64,000 bases of DNA from Streptomyces griseochromogenes (GCF_001542625.1 NZ_CP016279.1:8556001-8620000), one strand, 5' to 3'. Numbered from the stretch's first letter, positions 13,245-22,488 are shown. Translations and numbers: made by a program. Notes: generated by a model from the sequence alone, not told the origin.

Positions 13245-14599
13245 CCTGGGTCCAGCCGGAGGACCTCCTGGGCCACGAACTCCACCAGGCCCGCCTGGAC
13301 GGCCGCGAGCCGTCGAGGATCGAGGCACGATGGCGCGCGGCCGGAGGCCTGGACGCCCCCGACCGGGCGGGCGCCTCACCCGCACGGGTCTCCCGCTATC
13401 TGCGCCTGCTGGCAGAGGACCTGCTCGACGAACTCGCCGATCTGCCCAGCACGTTGACCGAGGACGAGCCGACGGACCTGGCGAGGATCAGGGCACTGTG
13501 CCCGGACTGGCCGAAGCCGCCCGCGGGCCCCCGCCCGGCCCCCGCCCCGCTCGCCCTCGAAGCGGCCTGGCTGGGCCGGGCCATCGGCTGTCTGCTCGGC
13601 AAGCCCGTGGAGAAGCTCCCGCTGGACGGCATCCGCGCCCTCGCCCGATCGGCCGACAACTGGCCGCTGTCCACCTGGTTCACGGCGCGGGGCGTCCCCG
13701 AGTACCTGCTGGCCCGCCACCCCTGGAACCGCCGCTCGGCCCGGACCTCCCTCGCCGAGAACATCGACGGCATGCCCGAGGACGACGACCTCGACTACCC
13801 CCTCCTCAACCTGCTCCTGCTCAAGCGCCACGGGAAGGCCTTCACCACCACCGACGTGGCGAGGCTCTGGCTCGAAGAACTCCCGCCCGGCCGCGCCTTC
13901 ACCGCCGAGCGCGTCGCCTTCCGCAACCTCCTCTCCGGTATCGAGCCCCCGCACACCGCCCGCCACCGCAACCCGTTCCGCGAATGGATCGGCGCCCTGA
14001 TCCGCGCCGACGTCCATGGCTGGACCAACCCGGGCGACCCCGCGGCCGCCGCCGCGCAGGCGTACCGCGACGCGGTCCTCACCCACACCGCCAACGGCGT
14101 CTACGCGGCGATGTTCACGGCCGCCACCCTGGCCTCGGCGGCCACCGGCACCGACGACGTCCACGCCTGCCTGCGCACCGGCCGCGGTGTGGTCCCGCCC
14201 CGCTCCCGCCTGGCGAGGGCGATCGACCACGCCCTCCGGCTGGCCGCGCGCCACCGGGACTTCGACGACGTCGTGGACGAACTCCACGCCGCCTACGGCC
14301 CCACCCACCACTGGGTCCACGCCCTGCCCAACACCGCGCTGATCGTCGCCGCGCTCACCCACGCGGACGGCGACTTCACCGGCTCGATCTGCCGTGCCGT
14401 GTCGGGCGGCTGGGACACCGATTCCAACGGCGCGACCGCGGGCAGCGTCTGCGGCCTCCTCGCCGGTTCCCCGAGCGCGCTCCCCGAGCACTGGCGGGCC
14501 CCGCTGAAGAACCGGCTCGCCACCACCGTCGCCGGCTTCGACGGCACCGGCTTCGACACCCTCGCCCACCTCACCCACCTGGAGGCGATCCGCCCATGA
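13232..14599 (+). CDS. ADP-ribosylglycohydrolase family protein 4 (long subfamily)
   Basis: Protein of 455 residues starting at an ATG with GGAGG six bases upstream. Residues 1-100 form a family-specific extension (LTWVQPEDLLGHELHQAR) without a known domain. The hydrolase core follows with GRAIGCLLGKPVEKLP instead of the usual GDALG, PEDDDLDYPLL at the first metal site and GGWDTDSNGATAGSVCGLLAG at the second. This is the pattern of a distinct ADPRH subfamily with acidic ligands retained, so it is probably active on a different substrate from the other three. The stop overlaps the ribokinase start (ATGA). Confidence 0.87.
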   Translation: MLRLTWVQPEDLLGHELHQARLDGREPSRIEARWRAAGGLDAPDRAGASPARVSRYLRLLAEDLLDELADLPSTLTEDEPTDLARIRALCPDWPKPPAGPRPAPAPLALEAAWLGRAIGCLLGKPVEKLPLDGIRALARSADNWPLSTWFTARGVPEYLLARHPWNRRSARTSLAENIDGMPEDDDLDYPLLNLLLLKRHGKAFTTTDVARLWLEELPPGRAFTAERVAFRNLLSGIEPPHTARHRNPFREWIGALIRADVHGWTNPGDPAAAAAQAYRDAVLTHTANGVYAAMFTAATLASAATGTDDVHACLRTGRGVVPPRSRLARAIDHALRLAARHRDFDDVVDELHAAYGPTHHWVHALPNTALIVAALTHADGDFTGSICRAVSGGWDTDSNGATAGSVCGLLAGSPSALPEHWRAPLKNRLATTVAGFDGTGFDTLAHLTHLEAIRP

Positions 14600-15489
14600 C
14601 CCACATCGCCGTCCTCGGCAGCTCGAACATGGACCTCGTCACCTACGTCACCAAGGCACCGCAGCGCGGCGAGACCGTGACGGGCCGGGACTTCCGTACG
14701 ACCCCCGGCGGCAAGGGCGCCAACCAGGCGATCGCCGCCGCCCGCGCCGGCGCCACGGTCTCGATGATCGGCGCGGTCGGCAACGACGCCTTCGGCCTGC
14801 GCCTGCGCGACACCCTCGAACACTCGGGCGTGGACACCGACTTCCTGCGCACGATCGAGGGCCCGTCCGGCACCGCGCACATCGTGGTGGACGACGAGGG
14901 CGGCAACTCCATCGTCGTCATCCCGGGCGCCAACGGCACCGTCGACCACCTCGCCCCGGGCGACGAGGAAGTGATCGCCTCCGCCGACGCCCTGCTGCTC
15001 CAGCTGGAGATCCCGCTGGCCGCGGTCGTCGCGGGCGCGCAGGCGGCCCACCGGCACGGTGTCCGTACAATCCTCACCCCGGCCCCCGCCCAGCCGCTCC
15101 CCCCCGAACTCCTCGCCGCGACCGACCTGTTGATCCCGAACGAGTACGAGGCGGTCACCCTCACCGGCCGCACCGACCCGGGCGAGGCGGCCGCCGCCCT
15201 GCTGGACCTGGTCCCGGAGGTCCTCGTCACGCTCGGCCCGACCGGCAGCCTGTATCTGGCCCGGGGCGCCGAACGGCTGGTGGTGCCCGCGCCCCGGGTG
15301 AAGGCCGTGGACTCCACCGGCGCGGGCGACACCTTCGTCGGCGCGCTCGCGGTGGCCCTCGCCGAGGAGAAGCCGGTACGCGAGGCCCTGTCCTGGGCGG
15401 CGGCCGCGGCGGCCCTGTCCGTGCAGCGGGAGGGAGCGTCGGCGTCGATGCCGTACCGCCCGGAGATCGAGGCCCAGTACACCGCATGA
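14596..15489 (+). CDS. rbsK: Ribokinase (PfkB family)
   Basis: Protein of 297 residues. It carries GGKGANQ (38-44), the conserved TPAPA and IPNEYEA segments and the ATP/anion-hole motif DSTGAGDTFVGAL around residue 245 with the catalytic Asp. Ribokinases convert ribose to ribose 5-phosphate. Translational coupling on both sides (ATGA with the preceding hydrolase and with the following CoA transferase) suggests that the sugar released by the hydrolases is its substrate. No ribose transporter is nearby, which favours an internal ribose source. Specificity among pentoses cannot be read from the sequence. Confidence 0.9.
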   Translation: MTHIAVLGSSNMDLVTYVTKAPQRGETVTGRDFRTTPGGKGANQAIAAARAGATVSMIGAVGNDAFGLRLRDTLEHSGVDTDFLRTIEGPSGTAHIVVDDEGGNSIVVIPGANGTVDHLAPGDEEVIASADALLLQLEIPLAAVVAGAQAAHRHGVRTILTPAPAQPLPPELLAATDLLIPNEYEAVTLTGRTDPGEAAAALLDLVPEVLVTLGPTGSLYLARGAERLVVPAPRVKAVDSTGAGDTFVGALAVALAEEKPVREALSWAAAAAALSVQREGASASMPYRPEIEAQYTA

Positions 15490-16712
15490 GCACGACCACG
15501 CAGACGACCGCGCGTACGCGCCCGCACCACCAGCCTCTGGACGGCCTGCGGGTCCTCGACCTGGCGACCCTCTTCGCCGGACCCATGGCGGCCACCCTGC
15601 TCGGTGACTTCGGCGCCGAGGTGATCAAGGTCGAGCATCCGGTCCGGCCCGACCCGTCCCGGGGCCACGGCCCGGCCAAGCACGGCGTCGGGCTGTGGTG
15701 GAAGGTGCTCGGCCGCAACAAGCGCGCCATCACCCTCGACCTGTCCAAGCCCGGCGGCCGCGCCACCCTGCTCCGGCTCGCCGCGACCGCCGACGTGGTG
15801 ATCGAGAACTTCCGCCCCGGCACCCTGGAGAAGTGGGGCCTGGGCTGGGCGGAGCTGTCCGCCGCCAACCCGCGGCTGATCTTGGCCAGGGTCACGGCCT
15901 TCGGCCAGTTCGGCCCGTACGCGCACCGGCCCGGCTTCGGCACGCTCGCCGAGGCGCTGAGCGGTTTCGCGGCCCTCACCGGCGAACCGGACGCGCCACC
16001 GACGCTCCCTCCCTTCGGTCTCGCGGACTCGGTCGCGGCCCTGACGACGGCGTACGCCGTGCTGACGGCCCTGGCCGCCCGTGACCGGACCGGCGCCGGG
16101 CAGGTCGTGGACATGGCGATCATCGAGCCGATCCTCGCCGTCCTCGGCCCCCAGCCCACCTGGTACGACCAGCTCGGCCACGTCCAGGAACGCACCGGCA
16201 ACCGGTCCGCGAACAACGCCCCGCGCAACACCTACCGCACCGCCGACGGCACCTGGGTCGCCGTCTCCACCTCCGCGCAGTCGGTGGCGGAGCGGGTGAT
16301 ACGGCTGGTGGGCCGGCCGGAGCTGATCGAGGAGCCGTGGTTCGCCACGGGCGCGGAGCGTGCCGCGCACGCCGATGTGCTGGACGAGGCGGTGGGCTCC
16401 TGGATCGCGGCCCGCACCCGCGCCGAGGTGCTCGCGGCCTTCGAGCGGGCGGAGGCGGCCGTCGCCCCGGTCCAGGACGTACGGGACGTGATGGCGGACC
16501 CCCAGTACCGGGCCCTGGACACGGTCACCACCGTCGCCGACCCGGAGCTGGGCCCGCTGCGCATGCAGAACGTCCTCTTCCGGCTGTCCGCCACACCCGG
16601 CGCGATCCGCTGGGCCGGGCGCCCGCACGGCGCCGACACCGACGCGGTGCTCACCGAGCTCGGCCTCACCCCGGCCCGCCTGCGAGCCCTGCGCGAGGAG
16701 GGCGCCGTATGA
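15486..16712 (+). CDS. CaiB/BaiF family III CoA transferase
   Basis: Protein of 408 residues beginning at the ATG overlapping the ribokinase stop. Family motifs are LDGLRVLDLATLFAGPMAA, LGDFGAEVIKVE, GRNKRAITLDL, ADVVIENFRPGT and the catalytic Asp in GLADSVAAL (about residue 180). Family III enzymes move CoA between organic acids via an aspartyl-CoA intermediate; known substrates include oxalate, carnitine, itaconate and citramalate. The adjacent CitE-like lyase makes a dicarboxylate such as citramalate a reasonable guess, but no direct evidence exists. Confidence 0.9.
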   Translation: MSTTTQTTARTRPHHQPLDGLRVLDLATLFAGPMAATLLGDFGAEVIKVEHPVRPDPSRGHGPAKHGVGLWWKVLGRNKRAITLDLSKPGGRATLLRLAATADVVIENFRPGTLEKWGLGWAELSAANPRLILARVTAFGQFGPYAHRPGFGTLAEALSGFAALTGEPDAPPTLPPFGLADSVAALTTAYAVLTALAARDRTGAGQVVDMAIIEPILAVLGPQPTWYDQLGHVQERTGNRSANNAPRNTYRTADGTWVAVSTSAQSVAERVIRLVGRPELIEEPWFATGAERAAHADVLDEAVGSWIAARTRAEVLAAFERAEAAVAPVQDVRDVMADPQYRALDTVTTVADPELGPLRMQNVLFRLSATPGAIRWAGRPHGADTDAVLTELGLTPARLRALREEGAV

Positions 16713-17521
16713 CGCCGCTGCCGCTCACCTGGCTCTACGTCCCCGGCGACCGCCCGCACGTGGTGACCAAGGCGCTGGCCGCGGGCGCCGACGTGGTGGT
16801 GATCGACCTGGAGGACGCGGTCGCCCCCGACCGCAAGGAGTACGCCCGCGCGGCCACCGCCGAACGCCTCCGTGAGCCGCAGCCGGTCCCGGTCCACGTC
16901 CGCGTCAACGCCCTGGACGGACCCTGGGCGTCCGCGGACCTCGGGTCTCTGACCGCACTGCCGGGAGTGTCCGGACTACGGCTGCCGAAGGTGACCTCCC
17001 CGGACGAGATCAGGCAGGTCGCCGTGACCACCCCGCTCCCTCTGTACGCCCTCCTGGAGTCGGCCCTCGGCATCGAGCACGCCTACGCGATCGCCACCGC
17101 CCACCCGTCCCTGCGGGGCGTCTCCCTCGGCGAGGCCGATCTACGGGCCGACCTGGGCGTACGGGCCGAGGCCGGCCTCGACTGGCCGCGCTCCCGGGTG
17201 GTCGTCGCCGCCCGCGCGGCAGGGCTGGCCCCGCCGCCCCAGTCCGTCCATCCCGACATCCGCGACCTGGACGGCCTCGCCGCCTCCTGCGCCCACGGCC
17301 GCGCCCTCGGCTTCCTGGGCCGCGCGGCGATCCACCCGCGCCAGCTGCCGGTGATCCAGCGGGCCTACCTCCCCACGCCCGCGGAGATCGAGGAGGCGGA
17401 GACGATCGTCAAGGCAGCGGCGTCGAACGAGGGTGCCCAGGCCCTCCCCGACGGCCGCTTCATCGACGCGGCGGTGGTGGCGATGGCCCAGCGGACCCTG
17501 TCCTCGGCGCGCCGGGGATGA
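16709..17521 (+). CDS. HpcH/HpaI-CitE-family CoA ester lyase
   Basis: Protein of 270 residues, start overlapping the CoA transferase stop (ATGA). Motifs: LYVPGDRPHVVTKAL at the N-terminus, DVVVIDLEDAV with the metal-binding Glu-Asp, VRVNALDG, LLESALGIEHAYAIA and GEADLRADLGV, followed by FLGRAAIHPRQL. Members cleave or form beta-hydroxyacyl-CoA thioesters, for example citramalyl-CoA to acetyl-CoA plus pyruvate. It is the last gene of the operon; a strong hairpin follows 22 bases later. With the CoA transferase it could activate and cleave a hydroxy dicarboxylate; no hydratase gene is present in the window. Confidence 0.88.
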   Translation: MTPLPLTWLYVPGDRPHVVTKALAAGADVVVIDLEDAVAPDRKEYARAATAERLREPQPVPVHVRVNALDGPWASADLGSLTALPGVSGLRLPKVTSPDEIRQVAVTTPLPLYALLESALGIEHAYAIATAHPSLRGVSLGEADLRADLGVRAEAGLDWPRSRVVVAARAAGLAPPPQSVHPDIRDLDGLAASCAHGRALGFLGRAAIHPRQLPVIQRAYLPTPAEIEEAETIVKAAASNEGAQALPDGRFIDAAVVAMAQRTLSSARRG

Positions 17522-17543
17522 CGTCCGCTCCGTCCGCCCGCAC

Positions 17544-17585
17544 ACGCCGAGGGCGCCCGGGGAATTCCCCGGGCGCCCTCGGCGT
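17544..17585. terminator. Perfect 42-bp palindrome, bidirectional terminator
   Basis: A perfectly self-complementary sequence centred on GGAATTCC lies between the convergent lyase and lgt genes. It should form the same hairpin on both transcripts. Confidence 0.85.
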
Positions 17586-17601
17586 CGTACGGCCGCGCGG
17601 C

Positions 17602-18564
17602 TCAGCTCTTCTTCGGCGCGGACTCCGCCTCGTCCTTCGGTGACGCGTCCGACTCCTTCGGCGCCTCTTCCGACTCGCCCGACTCGACCTCCGAGGTGCC
17701 GGAGTCCTGCGACTCGGGCTCGCTCTCCGCGGCGGGCGCCTCGGCGGCCCCGAGCGGTTCGACGACCGCTTCCCGGCCCGGCCGCTTCTTCGACGACACC
17801 ACGATGTACGTCACCGCCAGCAGGAACACGATCAGCGCGGTCCAGTCGTTGAGGCGGAGGCCCAGGATGTGGTGGGCGTCGTCGACGCGCATGTACTCGA
17901 TCCAGCCGCGGCCCACGCAGTACGCGGCGACGTACAGGGCGAACGCCCGGCCGTGACCCAGCTTGAAGCGGCGGTCGGCCCAGAGGACGAGGAATCCGAC
18001 GCCGAGGCACCACAGCGACTCGTACAGGAAGGTCGGGTGGTAGTAGCCCGGCACCCGGCCGCCCTCGGAGGAGGTGATGTGCAGCGCCCAGGGCACATGC
18101 GTCTCGCGCCCGTACAGCTCCTGGTTGAACCAGTTGCCCCAGCGGCCGATGGCCTGCGCGAAGGCGATGCCGGGAGCCACGGCGTCGGCGTACGCGGGCA
18201 TCGGGATGCCCCGGCGCCGCGCGCCGATCCACGCGCCGAGCGCGCCCAGGGCGATCGCGCCCCAGATGCCCAGGCCGCCCTCCCACACCTTGAAGGCGTC
18301 CACCCAGTCACGGCCCTCGCTGAAGTACAGCTCGTAGTCCGTGATCACGTGGTAGAGCCGGCCGCCGACGAGACCGAAGGGGACGGCCCAGACCGCGATG
18401 TCGGCGACCGTGCCGGTCCGCCCGCCCCGGGCGATCCAGCGCTTGTTGCCGAGCCAGACGGCGACGAAGACGCCGATGATGATGCAGAAGGCGTAACCGC
18501 GCAACGGAATGGGCCCGAGGTAGAGCACCCCGTGCGACGGGCTGGGAATGTAGGCAAGGTTCAT
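17602..18564 (-). CDS. lgt: Prolipoprotein diacylglyceryl transferase
   Basis: Integral membrane enzyme of 320 residues that attaches diacylglyceryl to the lipobox Cys of prolipoproteins, the first step of lipoprotein maturation; lspA (57.2 kb) performs the next. Motifs: PIPLRGYAFCIIIG, GGRLYHVITDYE, EGGLGIWGA, the family signature GRWGNWFNQE (about residue 141), and GYYHPTFLYESLW. Seven membrane segments fit the pattern. The last 60 residues are an acidic, Ser/Glu/Pro-rich tail typical of streptomycete versions. Start ATG at 18564. Confidence 0.96.
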   Translation of the reverse strand: MNLAYIPSPSHGVLYLGPIPLRGYAFCIIIGVFVAVWLGNKRWIARGGRTGTVADIAVWAVPFGLVGGRLYHVITDYELYFSEGRDWVDAFKVWEGGLGIWGAIALGALGAWIGARRRGIPMPAYADAVAPGIAFAQAIGRWGNWFNQELYGRETHVPWALHITSSEGGRVPGYYHPTFLYESLWCLGVGFLVLWADRRFKLGHGRAFALYVAAYCVGRGWIEYMRVDDAHHILGLRLNDWTALIVFLLAVTYIVVSSKKRPGREAVVEPLGAAEAPAAESEPESQDSGTSEVESGESEEAPKESDASPKDEAESAPKKS

Positions 18565-18646
18565 GGCAAGGTCGACGCTACCGTGCCGGGCCGGGAGGGC
18601 GGCAAGCAGCCCGGCAACGGGTCCATAACGGGGACATGAGAATCAC

Positions 18647-19420
18647 TTACCCCTGGTGCGCCTGCTCCACCATCTGCTTCAGCTTGTCCGGCGTCAGCGT
18701 CGGGTCCTGGTAGATGTTCTTCCCGTCCAGCAGGACGGTCGGCGTGCTGGAGAGCTTGGCGGCCTGCATGGCCTTGTGGGACTTGTTCACCCAGCTGTCG
18801 TGGGTGCCGTCCTCGACGCACTTGCGGAACGCGGGGGTGTCCAGGCCCTTCACCTTGCCGGCCAGCTGGATCAGCTTGTCGTTGCCCGCGAAGGCGTCGT
18901 CGGTCTCCTCAGGCTGGTTCGCGTACAGCACGTCGTGGAAGTCACGGAACTTTCCGGCGTCCTGGGCGCAGGCCGCGGCGTTGGCCGCGCGCAGGGAACC
19001 GGTGCCGCCGAGGTTGCCGTCGATCAGCCGGACCAGGTGGTACTCGATTCTGACCTTGCCCGAGTCCACCAACTCGTGGAGCGTCGGCCGGTACCTCGTC
19101 TCGAAGGCCTGGCAGGCCGGGCAGCGGAAGTCCTCCCAGACCGTGAGCGTCGACTTGGCGCCGTCCTTGCCGACCGGGATCGCGAGGCTGTCCTTGCCCT
19201 GGGCGCCGGAGGGCGCCACGACGGGCCCCGCGCTGCTCCCCTTCTCCTTGCCCGCGTTCGCGGCGATCACGCCGACCACCGCTGCGAGGCCGAGGACGCA
19301 GACGATGCTCGCGCCCACGATCAGCGTGCGCCGTCGCTTGTCCGCGGCCTTCTGCTTCTCGCGCTCGACCGCCAGCCGCTCCCGGGCGGCGCGCTTTCCG
19401 TCACGGTTCTTCTCGCTCAC
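18647..19420 (-). CDS. Membrane-anchored DsbA-like thioredoxin-fold protein
   Basis: Protein of 257 residues from a GTG with GGGGGT immediately upstream. A Lys/Arg-rich cytoplasmic N-terminus (residues 1-31) and one membrane helix (about 32-54) precede an extracytoplasmic thioredoxin fold with the redox motif DFRCPACQAFE (Cys pair near residue 100) and the cis-Pro region LSSTPTVLLDG. It probably oxidises or isomerises disulfides in exported proteins. It lies between trpA and lgt on the same strand. A distant second copy with CPVC is at 50.7 kb. Confidence 0.88.
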   Translation of the reverse strand: MSEKNRDGKRAARERLAVEREKQKAADKRRRTLIVGASIVCVLGLAAVVGVIAANAGKEKGSSAGPVVAPSGAQGKDSLAIPVGKDGAKSTLTVWEDFRCPACQAFETRYRPTLHELVDSGKVRIEYHLVRLIDGNLGGTGSLRAANAAACAQDAGKFRDFHDVLYANQPEETDDAFAGNDKLIQLAGKVKGLDTPAFRKCVEDGTHDSWVNKSHKAMQAAKLSSTPTVLLDGKNIYQDPTLTPDKLKQMVEQAHQG

Positions 19421-19539
19421 ACCCCCAGAACGAACCGGGGAGGCGCAGCGCGCCTCCCCGGCCTGAGGTCCACCCGTTCGAGTGACCGACACATTCCGTT
19501 ACGGACTGATGCGCATGACGAACGGATAATTACGGACGG

Positions 19540-20376
19540 TCACGCCTGTCCGCGCACACCCTGCGCCAGCTCACCGGCGAGCGTACGGACCGCTTCGAGG
19601 CCCGCGGCGTGGTCCGGGGCGTCCAGCATCCGCTTCACGAACGCCGAACCGACGATGACGCCGTCGGCGAATCCGGCGACCTCGGCGGCCTGGGCCGCGT
19701 TGGAGACGCCGAGCCCGACGCACACGGGCAGCGGTGTGCCGGTGGCGCGGGTGCGCTCGACCAGGTCCTGGGCCTGCGTACCGACGGACTCGCGGGTGCC
19801 GGTGACACCCATCAGCGAGGCCGCGTAGACGAAGCCGCTGCCCGCCGCGGTGATCTGGCCGAGCCGCTCGTCCTTGCTGCTGGGCGCGACGACGAAGACG
19901 GTCGCCAGACCGTGCTTGTCGGCGTGCTCCCGCCACAGCGCCGACTCCTGGACCGGCAGGTCGGGCAGGATGCAGCCCGCGCCGCCCGCCTCGGCCAGCT
20001 CGGTGGTGAAGCGCTCGACGCCGTAGCGGTCGATGGGGTTCCAGTACGTCATGACGAGCACCGGCTTGCCGGTGGCCGCGTGGGCCTCGCGGACCGTGCG
20101 CATGACGTCGGCGATCTTCACACCGCCCCGCAGGGCGATGTCGTCGGCGGTCTGGATGACCGGACCGTCGAGGACGGGGTCGCTGTGCGGCAGCCCGACC
20201 TCGACGACGTCGGCGCCGCCGTCCAGGGCGGCCTTGATCGCCTCGATGCCGCCGTCCACGGTCGGGAACCCGGCCGGGAGGTAGGCGATGAGGGCGGCGC
20301 GGCCCTCGGCCTTCGCACCGGCGAGGGTGTCGGTCAACAGCCGGCTCTTTCCGCCGACAAATGCAGCGCCGCTCAC
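19540..20376 (-). CDS. trpA: Tryptophan synthase alpha subunit
   Basis: Protein of 278 residues that cleaves indole-3-glycerol phosphate to indole, which is channelled to TrpB. The signature [19 protein letters not shown] holds both catalytic acids (Glu59 and Asp70), and [16 protein letters not shown] and GVTGTRESV are the phosphate-binding parts. The GTG start overlaps the trpB stop by four bases (GTGA), so the two subunits are translationally coupled. Confidence 0.97.
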   Translation of the reverse strand: MSGAAFVGGKSRLLTDTLAGAKAEGRAALIAYLPAGFPTVDGGIEAIKAALDGGADVVEVGLPHSDPVLDGPVIQTADDIALRGGVKIADVMRTVREAHAATGKPVLVMTYWNPIDRYGVERFTTELAEAGGAGCILPDLPVQESALWREHADKHGLATVFVVAPSSKDERLGQITAAGSGFVYAASLMGVTGTRESVGTQAQDLVERTRATGTPLPVCVGLGVSNAAQAAEVAGFADGVIVGSAFVKRMLDAPDHAAGLEAVRTLAGELAQGVRGQA

Positions 20377-21656
20377 TTGGCGTCCCCCTCGATCTCGGCG
20401 GTGTCGGCTTCGTTGGCGGCCACCTCGGCGTCGGTGTCGTAGAGGCCGAAGTAGCGCGCCGCGGTGTCCATGTCCTTGTCGCCGCGGCCGGACAGGTTGA
20501 TCACGATCAGCCCGTCCTTGCCCAGCTCCTTGCCGACCTCCAGGGCACCGGCGAGGGCGTGGGCGCTCTCGATGGCCGGGATGATGCCCTCGGTGCGCGA
20601 CAGCAGGCGCAGGGCCTGCATGGCGGCGTCGTCGGTGACCGCGCGGTACTCGCCGCGGCCGGTGTCCTTGAGGTAAGAGTGCTCGGGCCCGATGCCCGGG
20701 TAGTCCAGACCGGCCGAGATGGAGTACGGCTCGGTGATCTGGCCCTCCTCGTCCTGCAGGACGTAGGAGCGGGAGCCGTGCAGGATGCCGGGCTCGCCCG
20801 CGGTCAGGGTCGCCGCGTGCTCGCCGGTCTCGATGCCGTGCCCGGCGGGCTCGCATCCGATGAGCCGGACGCCCTCGTCGGGGATGAAGGCGTGGAAGAG
20901 GCCGATGGCGTTGGAGCCGCCGCCCACGCAGGCGACGGCGGCGTCGGGAAGCCGCCCGGCGCGCTCCAGGAGCTGCCGACGCGCCTCGACGCCGATGACG
21001 CGGTGGAAGTCGCGGACCATGGCCGGGAAGGGGTGCGGGCCGGCGACCGTACCGAACAGGTAGTGGGTGTGGTCGACGTTCGCCACCCAGTCCCGGAACG
21101 CCTCGTTGATGGCGTCCTTGAGCGTACGGCTGCCGGACTTCACGGCGACGACCTCGGCGCCGAGCATGCGCATGCGAGCCACGTTGAGGGCCTGGCGCCG
21201 GGTGTCGATCTCGCCCATGTAGATGGTGCAGTCGAGGCCGAACAGGGCACAGGCGGTGGCGGTCGCTACGCCGTGCTGGCCGGCGCCGGTCTCCGCGATG
21301 ACCCGGGTCTTGCCCATGCGCTTGGTGAGCAGGGCCTGGCCGAGGACGTTGTTGATCTTGTGGGAGCCGGTGTGGTTGAGGTCCTCCCGCTTGAGGAAGA
21401 CGCGGGCGCCGCCGGCGTGTTCGGCGAACCTCGGCACCTCGGTGAGGGCGCTGGGGCGGCCGGTGTAGTTCATGAGCAGGTCGTCGAGTTCACGGGCGAA
21501 CTCGGGGTCGGCCTTCGCCTTGTCGTACTCGACGGCGACCTCGTCCACGGCGGCGACGAGGGCCTCCGGGATGAACTTTCCGCCGAACGCGCCGAAGTAG
21601 CCCTCGGCGCTGGGCACCTGGCCGGTGGGGTCAGGGATGAAGAACTGGCTGGGCAT
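20373..21656 (-). CDS. trpB: Tryptophan synthase beta subunit
   Basis: PLP enzyme of 427 residues that condenses indole with serine. The PLP lysine is Lys100 in [27 protein letters not shown], the Gly-rich phosphate cup VGGGSNAIG, and [13 protein letters not shown] are all present. The ATG at 21656 has GAGGT upstream; longer in-frame starts run into unconserved sequence. Upstream, in place of a short gap to trpM, lies an 832-base spacer dominated by a 36-bp tandem repeat, so this gene may have its own promoter or be affected by the array. Confidence 0.97.
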   Translation of the reverse strand: MPSQFFIPDPTGQVPSAEGYFGAFGGKFIPEALVAAVDEVAVEYDKAKADPEFARELDDLLMNYTGRPSALTEVPRFAEHAGGARVFLKREDLNHTGSHKINNVLGQALLTKRMGKTRVIAETGAGQHGVATATACALFGLDCTIYMGEIDTRRQALNVARMRMLGAEVVAVKSGSRTLKDAINEAFRDWVANVDHTHYLFGTVAGPHPFPAMVRDFHRVIGVEARRQLLERAGRLPDAAVACVGGGSNAIGLFHAFIPDEGVRLIGCEPAGHGIETGEHAATLTAGEPGILHGSRSYVLQDEEGQITEPYSISAGLDYPGIGPEHSYLKDTGRGEYRAVTDDAAMQALRLLSRTEGIIPAIESAHALAGALEVGKELGKDGLIVINLSGRGDKDMDTAARYFGLYDTDAEVAANEADTAEIEGDAK

Positions 21657-21799
21657 GCGGATACCTCGCAGGGGCGTCGGCCCCGGGTAGCTGGACTTGG
21701 GGTACGGGTACGCGTGCGCTGCTCCGAGGGCGCTTTCCCACCCGCCCGCCCTCACTGTCGGCAGGGGCGAGCAAGACCCTGAGGACTGCCCCGCAAACC

Positions 21800-22381
21800 G
21801 ACCGAACGACGGACCGACCGAACCGCTCCTCACCCGACCGAGCCGCGGCCCTGGTGGGCCACTCCCCAGCCGACCGAATCACGAGCCCTGGGGGCCGCAT
21901 TCGACCGACCGGGCCAGGAGCCCGGCGGGCCACTCCTCAACCGGCCGAGTCACAGCCCATCGAACTGGACCGCCCCTCGACCGACCGAATCACAACCCCA
22001 TCGGGCCGCTCTCCAGCCGACCGAATCACAAGCCCATCGGGCCATTCATCAGCCGACCGAGTCGGAAGCCCGTCAGGCCGCTCCTCGACCGGCCGGGCCA
22101 CAGCCCATCGGCCTGCCCCTCAAACGACCGAATCACGAACCTGTCGGGCCGCTCTCCAGCCAACCGGGTCAGGAGCCCGTCAGGCCGCTCCTCGACCAGC
22201 CGGGCCACAGTCCGTCGGCTGCTCCTCGACCGGCCGAGGCGGGAGCCCGGCGGACCGGCCCTCGACCAGCCGAATCACGAACCTGTCGGGCCGCTCCTCA
22301 GTCGAGCGGGGCGCAAGCCCATCGGGCCGTTCGTCAGCCGGTCGAGGCGGGAGCCCGTTGGGTCGCTTTCCGGTCGGCCGA
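21800..22381. repeat. 36-bp degenerate tandem array, about 17 units, between trpM and trpB
   Basis: The anchor GACCGA or a close variant is found at 21800, 21836, 21872, 21907, 21943, 21983, 22019, 22055, 22091, 22126, 22162, 22198, 22232, 22268, 22304, 22340 and 22376. Twelve of the 16 intervals are exactly 36 bases; the rest are 34, 35, 35 and 40. A unit reads approximately CGACCGACCGAATCACAAGC followed by CCATCGGGCCGCTCCT. The period is twelve codons, so both strands show partial 12-residue repeats (RPNHKPIGPLLS on plus, ERPDGLVIRSVE on minus), but the minus frames are broken. Units are contiguous, with no unique spacers. Confidence 0.9.
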
Positions 22382-22433
22382 GGCGGGTGGTGGGTGGGCA
22401 AAGGTCCTCGGGGTTCGGGGGGCGGAGCCCCCG
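22382..22433 (+). repeat. GC-hairpin block ending the 36-bp array
   Basis: GGCGGGTGGTGGGTGGG leads into AAAGGTCC and the hairpin GGGGGC-GGA-GCCCCC (22418-22432). The same hairpin ends the array at 10.8 kb, and a related one is at 40.3 kb. Confidence 0.65.
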
Positions 22434-22488
22434 AGTGGTCCGGGCAGCAGGGGCACGGGTCAAGCGGCGTTCGCGGTGGAACGTCGGC

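Noticed and set aside
21800..22381. CRISPR array
   Set aside because: The 36-base period suggested one, but units are contiguous and degenerate, with no unique spacers and no cas genes nearby.
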